DNA of 64,000 nt from JALOLG01 sp963722415 (GTDB lineage: Bacteria > Actinomycetota > Acidimicrobiia > Acidimicrobiales > Ilumatobacteraceae): NCBI GenBank assembly GCA_963722415.1, contig CAVRNI010000061.1, forward strand, positions 62,001 through 126,000. The letters are read 5' to 3'. Of the stretch, positions 17,586 to 26,496 are shown piece after piece. The notes beneath the pieces are model-generated. The model made no database searches and was not told the DNA's origin. It saw only the letters and a program-made list of their open reading frames with translations. Every line of letters starts with the position of its first letter. The stretch's first letter is position 1. The translations under genes were made by a program, and so were the position numbers.

Positions 17586-18469
17586 ACCAGCGCCACGTCG
17601 ACGGCGACGTCGAGCGTTTGCGCCCGGGACGGGCCGATCACGACGCCGCGGACCGGCGTGACGTCGGCGTAGTCGCGGCCCCACGCGACGGTGACGTGGC
17701 GGCGCGTCGGGAAGTGGTCGTTCGTCGGATCGAAGTCGATCCAGCCAGCCGTCGGTGTCCAGATCGAGCACCAGGCATGCGATGCGTCGGCGCCCACGAG
17801 CCGATCACGGCCCGCCGGCGGGTCGGTCTCGATGTAGCCGCTGACGTAGCGTGCGGCGAGCCCGATCGAGCGCAGGCATCCCGCCGCCAGATGGGCGAAG
17901 TCCTGGCACACGCCGCGCCTCGACGACAGCACGTCGGCCAGTGGGCTCGAGACGTCGGTCGCCGTCGAGTCGTACGTGAACTCGTCGAAGATCCGGTGGC
18001 ACAGGTCGTTGGCCGCCTCGGCGATCCCCCGGCCCGGCGTGAACGATCGGTACGCGATGCCGGCCAGCTCGGCGCCCACGCGATTGAGATCGACGAAGCG
18101 TGTCCGCGCCCGGAACGGGCCGATCGCGACCGCTTCGTCGCCCCGCAGCCGATCGACACGGGCGGCCACGTCGTTCCACGACTCGACGTCGTCGATCGGG
18201 ACCGGATCGTCGACGTCGGCCGTGCTCACGGCTTCGACGACGAGCTCGTCGTGCGGGTGGTGGACGCCGAACTGGGTGACGCGGTTGCCGAACGCGTCGA
18301 CGTGCTCGTCGCGCTCCGACGGCTCCGGCGTGACATTCACCACCGATTCGGCGACGCGCTGCCGAGGCGTGTCGCGCGGCAACAGGTGGGCAACGGTGTA
18401 TCCATCGGTCATCGGCGACTCGTAGCGATACGTCGTGCGGTGCACGACGCGGTACTTCCGTTGGCTCAC
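17582..18469 (-). CDS. Transglutaminase-like cysteine peptidase family protein
   Basis: A 295-residue protein with an N-terminal beta domain (YRVVHRTTYRYESPMTDGYT) and a transglutaminase-like core. The triad is visible: Cys188 in RRGVCQDFAH, His231 in DASHAWCSIW and the Asp in IDFDPTND near 247. No signal peptide is seen, so it is probably cytosolic. In this family the fold usually works as an amidase or peptidase. In clusters with circularly permuted ATP-grasp and alpha-E proteins it is thought to act on the amide or peptide product. Its stop overlaps the MFS start, and its start overlaps the stop of the ATP-grasp/alpha-E fusion by 4 bases. Confidence 0.9.
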   Translation of the reverse strand: MSQRKYRVVHRTTYRYESPMTDGYTVAHLLPRDTPRQRVAESVVNVTPEPSERDEHVDAFGNRVTQFGVHHPHDELVVEAVSTADVDDPVPIDDVESWNDVAARVDRLRGDEAVAIGPFRARTRFVDLNRVGAELAGIAYRSFTPGRGIAEAANDLCHRIFDEFTYDSTATDVSSPLADVLSSRRGVCQDFAHLAAGCLRSIGLAARYVSGYIETDPPAGRDRLVGADASHAWCSIWTPTAGWIDFDPTNDHFPTRRHVTVAWGRDYADVTPVRGVVIGPSRAQTLDVAVDVALV

Positions 18470-20700
18470 CTTCCCACCACCACGATCGGGCTCACCGGCG
18501 CGGCGAACCAGCGCTCGTTGAGCTTTGCTGCGGCGTCGACGATCAGTCCCCTGACGGACGGCACGAGCTCGCTGCGAGGGAGCGTCAACGCATCACGTGC
18601 GGCGGCGGCGATGGCGACGCCTTCCGACCACTCGGCGTCGGTCGCGTGCTGGCCGAACCGTTCGATCGACGCCGCCACTGACCGCGGGTTGGTGCTGTCG
18701 CGCACGAGGAGCGCAAACGCCGCCTCCGGCTCGACGTCGCTGCGGTGCCGACGCCGGTACGCGACGAGGCTGTCGTTGGCGGCGAGGATGACCTCCAGCA
18801 CGGCCGCCTCGACGGGATCGTCGCCGTCGGCACGGGTCGAGAAGCCGGACTCGACCAGGTCGAGCACGACGAGTGACCGCTCGATCCGGCGTCCGGTATC
18901 GCCGAGCCGCCATGCCGGACCGCGGACCGTGCTCTCGTTCCACAAACCGGCGAGCGCCGCGAAGTCGGCGAGCAGGGAGTCGAGATCGTCGACGGCGGCC
19001 GCGCGGCGCTGCAACGCGGCACGGGTGTTGGACAACCGCTCCAGCACCCTCCCCGCCGTCACCGACAGGTACTCGCGCACCGTCGTGGCGTCGGTGAGCA
19101 GGATGCCGATCTCGAGGGCGATCGCGTCCGTCGTCAGATCGAGCTCACTGGTGAGCTCGGCGGCCAGCGCGTCGGACGGCGCGTCCGAGACATCGCCGGC
19201 CGACCGGTCATCATCGGCCGGCGGCCTCATCCGCCGGATCGCGCGCGTGATCCGCTGCATCCGGATCGACCACCGTCCGCCGTCGAGCGCCACGAGGCCG
19301 GGGTCCTGTTCCATGCGCGAACTGATGGCGCCGATCGTGCGGGCCATCGCCTCGGCCCGCTCGGAGGCGCGGTTCGTCCAGAACAGCGCGTCGGCGGCAC
19401 GGGTCGGCACCGACCGGGCATAGTCGACCTGCGGGAGAGCGGCCGCGATGAACGGCGTCAACGTGGTGCCGACGACCCACACGTCCTTGGCCACGCACGC
19501 CGTGGGCAACGACGGATCATCCCCTGGCGCGAGCACCCGGCCCGATCCTCCTGGCATCACCGATCCGGTCTCGCCGTCGTGGACCGCGAACATCCGCAGC
19601 ACGACCTCACCCGCGCGGATCTGCCAACCGTCGAACAACGGTGTCGTGGCCAGTCGTGGTCGCTCCTTGTCGAGCTGCGGCAGCCGGAGCTCGACACCCG
19701 CGAGGTGGCGGGCGGCGGCCGGCCACAGCGGCGAGAGCGACACGTCCTCGACGACGCCGGCGCCGTGCGCGTTGGCGAGCGTGATGCCGCCGGACCTGGC
19801 GGCGAGCAGCAGACCCGGGATCCCGACCGCGCCCGGCGTGCGGATCGCACCCGCCTCGAGCGGATCGATGTCGGGGTCCTCCAGACGGCGGTACACGACG
19901 TCGAGCGGTTCCAGACCATCGAGCGTGCGCAGCCACAGGCGCCTCTGCCGCACGACGAGGTCGGCGCCCTCGACGAGGTGGACGCCGAGTTGCACGGCGA
20001 GGTACGAGTGGTCGATGTACGACGGGTGGTCGATGCCGCCCGAGAACAGCACGGTACGCGGGCTGGGCGCCGGCGACGAGGCGGCGAGCGCCCGCCGGAG
20101 CTGCCCCGGAAAGCGGGCGAGCGACGCGATGCCCGACGTCGCCAACAGCTCGGCCGACGTGCGCGACATCACCGACCGGTCCAACAACGCGTAGCCCATG
20201 CCGGGCGGCGCGTCGGCGAAGTCCTGCACGACCCGCCAGCTGCCGTCGGCGGCGCGCACGATGTCGACGGCGTACGTGGTCAGCCAGCGCGCCGGATGCG
20301 TCGAGCCGACGGCGGCCAGCCGGTAACGGTCGCTCGAGTGGAGCAGGTCGGCGGGCACGACCCCGTCGCGGACGAGCTGGCGGGCGCCGTAGAGGTCGCG
20401 CAGCACCTCCTCGAGCGCCTCCATCCGCTCGACCACCGCCGACGACAACCATTGGAACGTCTCGGTGTCGATCACGACGGGGATCGGGTCGAGCCGCCAC
20501 GGACGGCTGGCGATCGTCGCCGCCCGCCCGTCGGCGCGCACCGGCAGATCGTGGACGAGGTGTCCCGCACCTTCGGCGACGAGCAGCCGATCGACCTGCG
20601 CCTGCCATGCCGCGAGCTGTCCACCGTCGAGCAACGCGGCGCGCAGCCCCGCATCCCAGGTCAACGATTCGTCGAAGGCGCCGATGTCGAGGGCCGACAC
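18466..20700 (-). CDS. Circularly permuted ATP-grasp protein fused to alpha-E domain
   Basis: A 744-residue fusion. Residues 1 to about 430 are a circularly permuted ATP-grasp (DUF404/DUF407 type), with segments such as HPSYIDHSYLAVQLGVHLVE and DVVYRRLEDPDIDPLEAGAI. Residues about 440-744 are an all-helical alpha-E (DUF403) domain with WTNRASERAEAMARTIGAIS and ERFGQHATDAEW. ATP-grasp enzymes of this type are predicted amide- or peptide-bond ligases (Iyer, Aravind and colleagues). It starts at GTG 20700, 2 bases after the stop of the separate alpha-E gene. Compared with the neighbouring stand-alone ATP-grasp, the middle of the ATP-grasp part is more divergent, so the two may have different substrates. 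Confidence 0.85.
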   Translation of the reverse strand: MSALDIGAFDESLTWDAGLRAALLDGGQLAAWQAQVDRLLVAEGAGHLVHDLPVRADGRAATIASRPWRLDPIPVVIDTETFQWLSSAVVERMEALEEVLRDLYGARQLVRDGVVPADLLHSSDRYRLAAVGSTHPARWLTTYAVDIVRAADGSWRVVQDFADAPPGMGYALLDRSVMSRTSAELLATSGIASLARFPGQLRRALAASSPAPSPRTVLFSGGIDHPSYIDHSYLAVQLGVHLVEGADLVVRQRRLWLRTLDGLEPLDVVYRRLEDPDIDPLEAGAIRTPGAVGIPGLLLAARSGGITLANAHGAGVVEDVSLSPLWPAAARHLAGVELRLPQLDKERPRLATTPLFDGWQIRAGEVVLRMFAVHDGETGSVMPGGSGRVLAPGDDPSLPTACVAKDVWVVGTTLTPFIAAALPQVDYARSVPTRAADALFWTNRASERAEAMARTIGAISSRMEQDPGLVALDGGRWSIRMQRITRAIRRMRPPADDDRSAGDVSDAPSDALAAELTSELDLTTDAIALEIGILLTDATTVREYLSVTAGRVLERLSNTRAALQRRAAAVDDLDSLLADFAALAGLWNESTVRGPAWRLGDTGRRIERSLVVLDLVESGFSTRADGDDPVEAAVLEVILAANDSLVAYRRRHRSDVEPEAAFALLVRDSTNPRSVAASIERFGQHATDAEWSEGVAIAAAARDALTLPRSELVPSVRGLIVDAAAKLNERWFAAPVSPIVVVGR

Positions 20701-20702
20701 GA

Positions 20703-21651
20703 TCAGGACCCGACTGCCAGAAAACGTCTGGCGATGGCTTGGTCGAGCTCGCCGATCGCGTGCTGAACCTCGTCCATCGCATCGTCGAGCCGGGCGCCGT
20801 CGTCGGCGTGCGCCGCACACGCCATCAGCGTCGCGGTCGTCTGATCGAGGACGGTGATGACGTCGTCGGGCCGGGGCAGCGTCGTCAGGACATCGCGCAT
20901 CGCGTCGAGACATCCCCGCACCGATCGAGGGAACTGCGTGTAGAAGAGCAGGAAGCGCACGACCGAAGGCCCTTCGATCGGACCACGTGTCGCGCGCTGG
21001 TACATCTGCAGGGCGGCGACCGAGCGGAGCACGCCCATCCACTGCACCTCGTCATGGTCGTCGACACGGGCGTCGACCCGGTCGCTCGTCTGCATCTGCA
21101 GGATCGATGCGGCGCGGACGCCGAGCACGCGCGTCGTCATGTCGGCGCGCTCGATGAGTTGGCCGAGGCGCCACATGCGGTACGGGGCGGCGCGCGTCAT
21201 CGTCGACTCGAGCTCGCCGTCGAGGCGCCGGCTGTCGCCGATGACCCGGGCGAGGAACCGGTCGCGGGTGCGGCGCTCGACGGCCCGCTCGGCCTCGGCG
21301 AGCACGTACTGCTGGAGCCCGTTGAGCGCCCGCCACGCCTCACGCGGCAGCACCTCACGCGTCGTGCGCAGGTTCTCGCGCGCGAAGGCGACGCTGCTCG
21401 CCATGCTGCCCGGATTGTGCCGGTCGGCGACCAGGAACTCGATCACGGCGTGCTCGCCGTGCTTCTCGCCGAACAGCGCCTCGCTCCCGGCGATCGCGAC
21501 CAACGGCTCCCAGCTGTACGGCAACAGGTCGATCGGGAGGTCGACGATCAGGTCTGGTGTAGGCACGCACGATCCGTGCCGTGTCCTCGGCCCGCTCGAC
21601 GTAGCGGGCACCCCAGTACAGGCGGTCGGCGACCCGTGACAGGAGCGCCAC
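20703..21651 (-). CDS. Alpha-E domain protein (frameshifted in this sequence)
   Basis: A stand-alone alpha-E (DUF403) protein of about 315 residues. It begins at GTG 21651, behind GGAGG, with VALLSRVADRLYWGARYVER, a family hallmark. Near 21560 the frame shifts. Removing one base after RIVRAY joins the N-terminus to DLIVDLPIDLLPYSWEPLVA and on to HNPGSMASSVAFARENLRTT, the conserved core. A second copy of the core motif, WRLGQLIERADMTTRVLGVR, follows. The biochemical role is unknown; these proteins always travel with circularly permuted ATP-grasp enzymes. It sits between two such enzymes, 1 base after the stop of the upstream one. Confidence 0.85.
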
Positions 21652-21652
21652 G

Positions 21653-23074
21653 TCAGGCGCCTCCGTCCGCCGGCAGGTCGAGGATCCACGTGTCCTTGCT
21701 GCCGCCACCCTGCGACGAGTTCACGACGAGCGATCCCTTCGTCAGCGCGACCCGCGTCAGTCCGCCGGCCGTCACGTAGCTGTGCGCGCCGGTCAGGATG
21801 AACGGCCGCAAGTCGACGTGACGGGACTCGAGCGCTCCGCCGACGATGGTCGGCACGGTCGAGAGCGAGAGGATCGGTTGGGCGACCCAGTTGCGCGGAT
21901 CGGCCTGGATCGCCTCGATCGCGTCGGCGAGCTCGGTCGCCGTCGCCCGGTTGCCGATCAGGATGCCGTAGCCACCGCTCTCGTTGGCGGGCTTCACGAC
22001 GAGGTCGCCGATGTTGGCGCACACGAACCGCAGTTCGTCGTCGTACAGACAGCGGTAGGTGGGCACGTTCGGGATGAGCGGTTCCTCGTCGAGGTAGTAG
22101 CGGATGAGGTCGGGAACCCACGCGTAGACGACCTTGTCGTCGGCGACGCCTGCACCTGGCGCGTTGGCGATGCCCACGTTGCCGGCCTTCCACGCTCGCA
22201 TCAGCCCCGGCACACCCAACGTCGAATCAGGACGGAACGCCTCGGGATCGAGGTACAGGTCGTCGATCCGTCGGTAGATGACGTGCACGCGTTCGAGCCC
22301 GCTGATGGTGCGCATGTACACGCACTCGTCGTCGGCGACAACGAGGTCGGCACCCTCGACGAGCTCGGCACCGATCCGTTGGGCGAGGAAGGAATGCTCG
22401 AAGTACGCCGAGTTGAAGACGCCGGGTGTGAGCACGACGATCTGCGGCTCCGTCACATCGTCGGGCGCGAGCGACGTCAGCAGCTTGTTGAGCTCATCGG
22501 TGTAGGCGTCGACAGGGCGGATGTTCTGTTGCTGGAACACCTCGGCGAACACGCGCTTGGCGACGGCGCGATTCTCGAGGACGTAGCTGACACCCGACGG
22601 CACGCGCAGGTTGTCCTCGAGGACGTACATCTCACCGTCGTCGTCGCGCACGAGGTCGGATCCCGAGATGTGCGCCCACACGCCGAACTTGGGGTGCACG
22701 CCGCGGCACTGCGTGCGGTAGTTGGCCGAGCCGTCGAGCAGCTCGGCCGGAAAGACACCGTCGGCGATCACCCGTTGCTCGTTGTAGACGTCGTCGATGA
22801 AGCGGTTGAGCGCGACCAGGCGCTGGATGAGACCGCGCTCGACGACCGACCACTCGTCACCGGAGATCACACGGGGGATGAGATCGAACGGCCACGCACG
22901 GTCGAGGTTGGCGCCGTCGGAGTACACCGTGAACGTGATGCCCATCGTGAGGATCTCGATCTCGGCGACCCGTTGCAGCTCGGTCAGCTCCTCCGGCGCC
23001 ATTCGGTCGAGCATCGCCATCAGCGCGGCGGCGACGGGACGCGGCTTGCCGTCCCGATCGATGAGCTCATCCAT
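21653..23074 (-). CDS. Circularly permuted ATP-grasp protein
   Basis: A 473-residue stand-alone enzyme of the DUF404/DUF407 family. Conserved segments include MGITFTVYSDGANLDRAWPF, YNEQRVIADGVFPAELL, EDNLRVPSGVSYVLENR and YRRIDDLYLDPEAFRPDS. The probable nucleotide-binding strand is DLVVKPANESGGYGILIG. The C-terminal part has NSSQGGGSKDTWIL. It is predicted to form an amide or peptide bond with ATP hydrolysis; substrates are unknown. It is the first gene of a five-gene, tightly packed minus-strand operon that ends with the MFS transporter. Confidence 0.9.
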   Translation of the reverse strand: MDELIDRDGKPRPVAAALMAMLDRMAPEELTELQRVAEIEILTMGITFTVYSDGANLDRAWPFDLIPRVISGDEWSVVERGLIQRLVALNRFIDDVYNEQRVIADGVFPAELLDGSANYRTQCRGVHPKFGVWAHISGSDLVRDDDGEMYVLEDNLRVPSGVSYVLENRAVAKRVFAEVFQQQNIRPVDAYTDELNKLLTSLAPDDVTEPQIVVLTPGVFNSAYFEHSFLAQRIGAELVEGADLVVADDECVYMRTISGLERVHVIYRRIDDLYLDPEAFRPDSTLGVPGLMRAWKAGNVGIANAPGAGVADDKVVYAWVPDLIRYYLDEEPLIPNVPTYRCLYDDELRFVCANIGDLVVKPANESGGYGILIGNRATATELADAIEAIQADPRNWVAQPILSLSTVPTIVGGALESRHVDLRPFILTGAHSYVTAGGLTRVALTKGSLVVNSSQGGGSKDTWILDLPADGGA

Positions 23075-23101
23075 TCGAGACGAAGCTAGGCGATGGCCCG
23101 C

Positions 23102-24343
23102 TCATTCACTCGCGGCCTTGGGCTCCTTCGGAAGGCCGAGCACCCGTTCACCGACGATGTTGCGTTGGATCTGGCTCGTGCCACCCCAGATCGTCTCGGA
23201 CCGCGAGAAGAAGTACGCCGACATCATCGGGCTCACCGGATATCCGTCGCGCCGCCGGTCACGCAGCGCCCCCGGCCACGACCCCGACGCCGGCCCGGTG
23301 TCGATGAGCATCGAGTCGGCGCCGAACACGTCGAGCGCCAGTTCCATCGCCCGCTGGTGCATCTCCGACCAGAACATCTTGTTGCTCGCGCCGAGCGCGA
23401 TCACGCCTGGATCCTTCGATCCGGTGAGCGCCGACGTGAGGCTGCGCAGCCCGTTGAACCGCAGGATCTGGATCCGCGTGAAGTAGTGCATCAGCCGCTG
23501 GCGGACGCGAGGGTCGGCGAGGCGGCCGTTCTGGCGGGCCGCGTCGACGAGCAAGCGGTACTCGTCCTCGAACCGGCGGTAGCCGGTCGTCGCTGACTGC
23601 CCGCGCTCGAACGCCAGCGTCGAGTTGGCGACCTTCCAGCCGTTGTTGACGCCGCCCACGACGTTGTCCTTCGGGCACGTGGCGTCGGTGAAGAACACCT
23701 CGCAGAACTCGGCCGTGCCGTCGGGCTGGGTGATGCCGCGCACCTCGACCCCCGGCTGCCGCATCGGCACCAGCAGGTACGAGATGCCCTTGTGCTTGGG
23801 TGCCTGCGGATCGGTGCGGGTCAACAAGAAGCAGTAGTCGGCGTGGTGACCGCCCGTGGTCCACACCTTCTGGCCGTTGATCACCCATTCGTCGCCGTCG
23901 AGCACCGCCGACGTCTTGAGGCTCGCCAGGTCGGAGCCGGAGTCGGGCTCCGAGAACCCCTGGCACCACCGGATGCGACCCTGCAGGATGCCGGGCAGGA
24001 ACTCCTGCTTCTGCGCCTCGGATCCCCATTGCAGGAGCGTCGGCCCGACGAGCGTGTCGCCGAAGAAGTCACCGCGCATGGGCGCCTTGGCGCGCGCGAA
24101 CTCCTCGGCGAGCACCACACCCTCCATCGTGGTGAGACCCTTGCCGCCGTACTCCTCGGGCCAGGTGGCGCAGATCCAGCCGCCTTCGAACAGCTTGGCC
24201 GGCCACTCGACGTTGAACCGTTTGCGCGCGTCGTCGCTCAACTCGAAGCCCGGTTCGAACCATCCCTCGGGCAGGTTGTGCTCGAGCCACGCACGGATCT
24301 CGGCTCGGAAGTCCTCGGCCTCGCGCGGGAACGTCAGATCCAT
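23102..24343 (-). CDS. Acyl-CoA dehydrogenase
   Basis: A flavin enzyme of 413 residues for alpha,beta-dehydrogenation of acyl-CoA, passing electrons to the electron-transfer flavoprotein (etfBA lies 9 kb away). The N-terminal domain has WPAKLFEGGWICATWPEEYG. The FAD/substrate signature is FSEPDSGSDLASLKTSAV, and the C-terminal helical domain ends with IWGGTSQIQRNIVGERVLG. The latter resembles the FadE-type enzymes for larger (steroid or branched) substrates, though the substrate is not certain. ATG 24343 was chosen because the chain begins MDLTFPREAEDFRAEI. A 24-bp palindrome lies just upstream. Confidence 0.92.
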   Translation of the reverse strand: MDLTFPREAEDFRAEIRAWLEHNLPEGWFEPGFELSDDARKRFNVEWPAKLFEGGWICATWPEEYGGKGLTTMEGVVLAEEFARAKAPMRGDFFGDTLVGPTLLQWGSEAQKQEFLPGILQGRIRWCQGFSEPDSGSDLASLKTSAVLDGDEWVINGQKVWTTGGHHADYCFLLTRTDPQAPKHKGISYLLVPMRQPGVEVRGITQPDGTAEFCEVFFTDATCPKDNVVGGVNNGWKVANSTLAFERGQSATTGYRRFEDEYRLLVDAARQNGRLADPRVRQRLMHYFTRIQILRFNGLRSLTSALTGSKDPGVIALGASNKMFWSEMHQRAMELALDVFGADSMLIDTGPASGSWPGALRDRRRDGYPVSPMMSAYFFSRSETIWGGTSQIQRNIVGERVLGLPKEPKAASE

Positions 24344-24360
24344 GGTGACATCATGCCGCG

Positions 24361-24384
24361 CGACTTGACCCACGGGTCAAGTCG
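24361..24384. promoter_or_regulatory. 24-bp palindrome, candidate operator upstream of the acyl-CoA dehydrogenase gene
   Basis: CGACTTGACCC and GGGTCAAGTCG form perfect 11-bp arms around a 2-base centre (AC). The palindrome starts 18 bases upstream of the ATG and 8 bases after the stop of the upstream gene. The short centre suits a dimeric TetR-type repressor better than an RNA hairpin, and there is no T-run. A terminator role for the upstream gene remains possible. Confidence 0.5.
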
Positions 24385-24391
24385 GTGTCAT

Positions 24392-26042
24392 TCACGGTGT
24401 CAGGACGACCACGTGGTCGCCGTGCTGGAGGTGGTCCCAGATCCTCACCGCGTCAGGCCGAAGGACGCGGAAGCATCCCGCCGACGACCCGCGGCGATCG
24501 AGGTCGCCGACCGTCGACGGATCCTGGTTGACGACCTCGTGGAAGCCGATCCGGTTCCCACGCGGCGTGCGATAGAACGCGACGAAGTAGTTCAGGACCT
24601 CGCCGTGGAGTCCCCTGCCGTACCGCTGCCGTGAGAACACCGTGTACGTGCCCACCAGCGGCAGGGCATAGGCGACGCCGCCGGTGGTCATCGGCAACGG
24701 GTCGGTGATCGCGACACCGTTCTCGCACAACCAGTACCGCTGCGCGACCTTGTCGGCGACCGCGCTGCGACCCGTCGGGAAACACCCGGGCAGCGCCGGC
24801 TTGTCGTTCGCCGGCGGTCCCGGTTCGGTCGCCGCCACCGGCGTCCCGGTGAACCACCCCGTCACGTCGACGACGAGATCGGTGCCACCGTCGGAGTACG
24901 CGGTCACGCCGAACTCGCTGACCGGCACGACGCCCATGTTGGCGACGGTCTGGCCGGCGGTGTCGCTGTTGATCGTCGACCCCTCACCGCGCCGGGTGCG
25001 CGACGGGTAGGTCGCCAGCCATCCGGCACGAGCGGTGCCGGCCAGCGTCCAGTTGGCGACCACCGCGGCGACAGGTCCGCCGGTCGCTCCCACCACGTCG
25101 ATCTCCCGCGCCCCACGGTCGTAGAGCGGTGGCTCCTCCGAGCGCGTGTCGAGCACTCGCGTCGGCGTCGCCGGCACGAACAGCCCTGCGCTCGAGCTCG
25201 CTGCCGACGCGCCCCGTGAAGTATCCGACGACGTCGACGATGACGTCGCTGCCGAACGCGACCGCGATCGTGATGCCGTCCGACGAGACCGGGACGACCG
25301 CTCCGGCGGCCCGCGTCTGGCCGGCTGCGTCGGCATTCAGCACCGATGTCGGCGGGGCAGCCGATCCCGCCGGGTAGGCGGCGACGAAGTCGAACCCGGT
25401 CGTCTCGGTGAGGGTGATGTTCACCGCCAGGGCGAGCGCGTCCGGAGCGACCTCCACGGGCAACGCGACGGTGATCGTGCCGCCCGGCTGCGGTGCGGCC
25501 GACGAGCGGGTGTCGACGACCCTCCGAGGTGCGATCGGGACGTAGCGACCAGCGCGCGAGGTCGTCGCGGGGACGAACGCCCCGGCCACGTCGACGACGA
25601 GATCGGTCGCCGCCGCCACCCAGATGCGCACCGCGCCGTCGTCAGACAGCCGAACCAGAGCCGTGTTGGCACGGGTCTGTCCGGACCGATCCCAGTTCGT
25701 CGTCGACGCCTCGGGACGCGCGACATCGGCCGGGTACACGGTGGCATGACCGGCGTCCCCGGTGGCGGTGACCGTCACCGTCAACGCCGCCGCGACCGCC
25801 GCGGCAGGGACACCACACTCGCCGGCGACGTCGAGCTCGACCTCCTGACCGGCGTCGAGCGCGTTCGCCGGCCGCGTGTCGAGCAGGCGGCACGGGGGCA
25901 CGACGACGAACCGTGTCGGCCCGAGCGCCCCGAGCGGCGCTCGCGCTGACGCCGTCCGAATCCCGGTCACCCCGACCAGCAGGCCGACGACCACGACCCC
26001 GGCGACGAACCGCCTGGCTGATCGGCTGACGACGTGGACCAT
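24392..26042 (-). CDS. Secreted L,D-transpeptidase with three N-terminal beta repeats (frameshifted in this sequence)
   Basis: An exported cell-wall enzyme of about 550 residues. A signal segment (RRFVAGVVVVGLLVGVTGI) leads to three repeats of about 110 residues. Each runs from an RLLDTRP/RVVDTRS/RVLDTRS start to a VVDVAGAF/IVDVVGYF/VVDVTGWF end. The C-terminal 150 residues are a YkuD-like L,D-transpeptidase domain with RIGFHEVVNQD and the catalytic motif SSAGCFRVL. This domain cross-links or anchors to peptidoglycan. The frame breaks in the CCCC run at 25213-25216; removing one base joins repeat 2 (GYFTG) to ASAASSSAGLFVPATPTRVL of repeat 3. The same repeats occur in the protein at 51.1-53.0 kb. 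Confidence 0.85.
24848..25910 (-). repeat. Three tandem protein-coding beta repeats (RxxDTR ... VDVxGWF type)
   Basis: Three copies of about 110 codons each. Each opens with R-[LV]-[LV]-DTR, has a central TGxxxxYPA-like strand and an N-x-D/N-x-[AS]-GQT segment, and closes with VDVxGxF. This repeat is common in secreted proteins of Acidimicrobiia and relatives. Confidence 0.8.
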
Positions 26043-26131
26043 GGGAGGCAGCAGCGTACGAGGACCGCGGCCGGACCATCGAGTTCACACGCCGTTTACG
26101 ACCCACCCACGCCGCCGAAATCCGTGCACCT

Positions 26132-26137
26132 TACGAT
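26132..26137 (+). promoter_or_regulatory. Putative -10 box of a leaderless promoter (TACGAT)
   Basis: TACGAT ends 6 bases before the ATG at 26144, the same geometry as at 630-642. No Shine-Dalgarno sequence is present. Confidence 0.4.
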
Positions 26138-26143
26138 TCGGCC

Positions 26144-26413
26144 ATGGATCGCCTCGCTCCTGCGGCACCAACCGAATCTCGGTCGCAGGTCTCTCGCCCC
26201 CTCGAGCACCTCACGCCGCAGGAGCGGGCGGTCTACTCCGTGCTCGCCGAGAACGCCGGCCGGGTGCTCAGCCGCTCCGAGCTGGCTCGCGCCGTCGGCA
26301 TCGCCGATCTCAGCGATCGCCGGTGTGACTCGTTGATCGTCGGCGTGCGGCGCGCCGTCGGCTCGAGCCGGGTCCGCACCGTGCGCCGGCGCGGCTGGAT
26401 GCTCGTCGCGTAG
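26144..26413 (+). CDS. Small stand-alone winged-helix DNA-binding protein (OmpR/PhoB-type effector fold)
   Basis: An 89-residue protein resembling only the DNA-binding half of an OmpR/PhoB response regulator. After a short polar leader it reads LTPQERAVYSVLAENAGRVL, then SRSELARAVGIADLSDRRCD as the turn and recognition helix. SSRVRTVRRRGWMLVA forms the C-terminal wing. No receiver domain is encoded in frame upstream. It is divergent from the L,D-transpeptidase gene and 84 bases before amtB, so either could be a target. This is inference from position only. Confidence 0.7.
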   Translation: MDRLAPAAPTESRSQVSRPLEHLTPQERAVYSVLAENAGRVLSRSELARAVGIADLSDRRCDSLIVGVRRAVGSSRVRTVRRRGWMLVA

Positions 26414-26496
26414 CGAGCTCGTCCGCGCGAACTCGCCATCTGTTGGAAACATTGGGGCGACAGGCCCGAAATCGCGGCTGTCTACGTTCCACGATC

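Noticed and set aside
17618..19423. A 601-codon open frame on the plus strand opposite the transglutaminase and ATP-grasp genes
   Set aside because: It is a shadow of high-GC coding sequence on the other strand. Its translation is low-complexity and Arg/Ser-rich, without recognisable domains.
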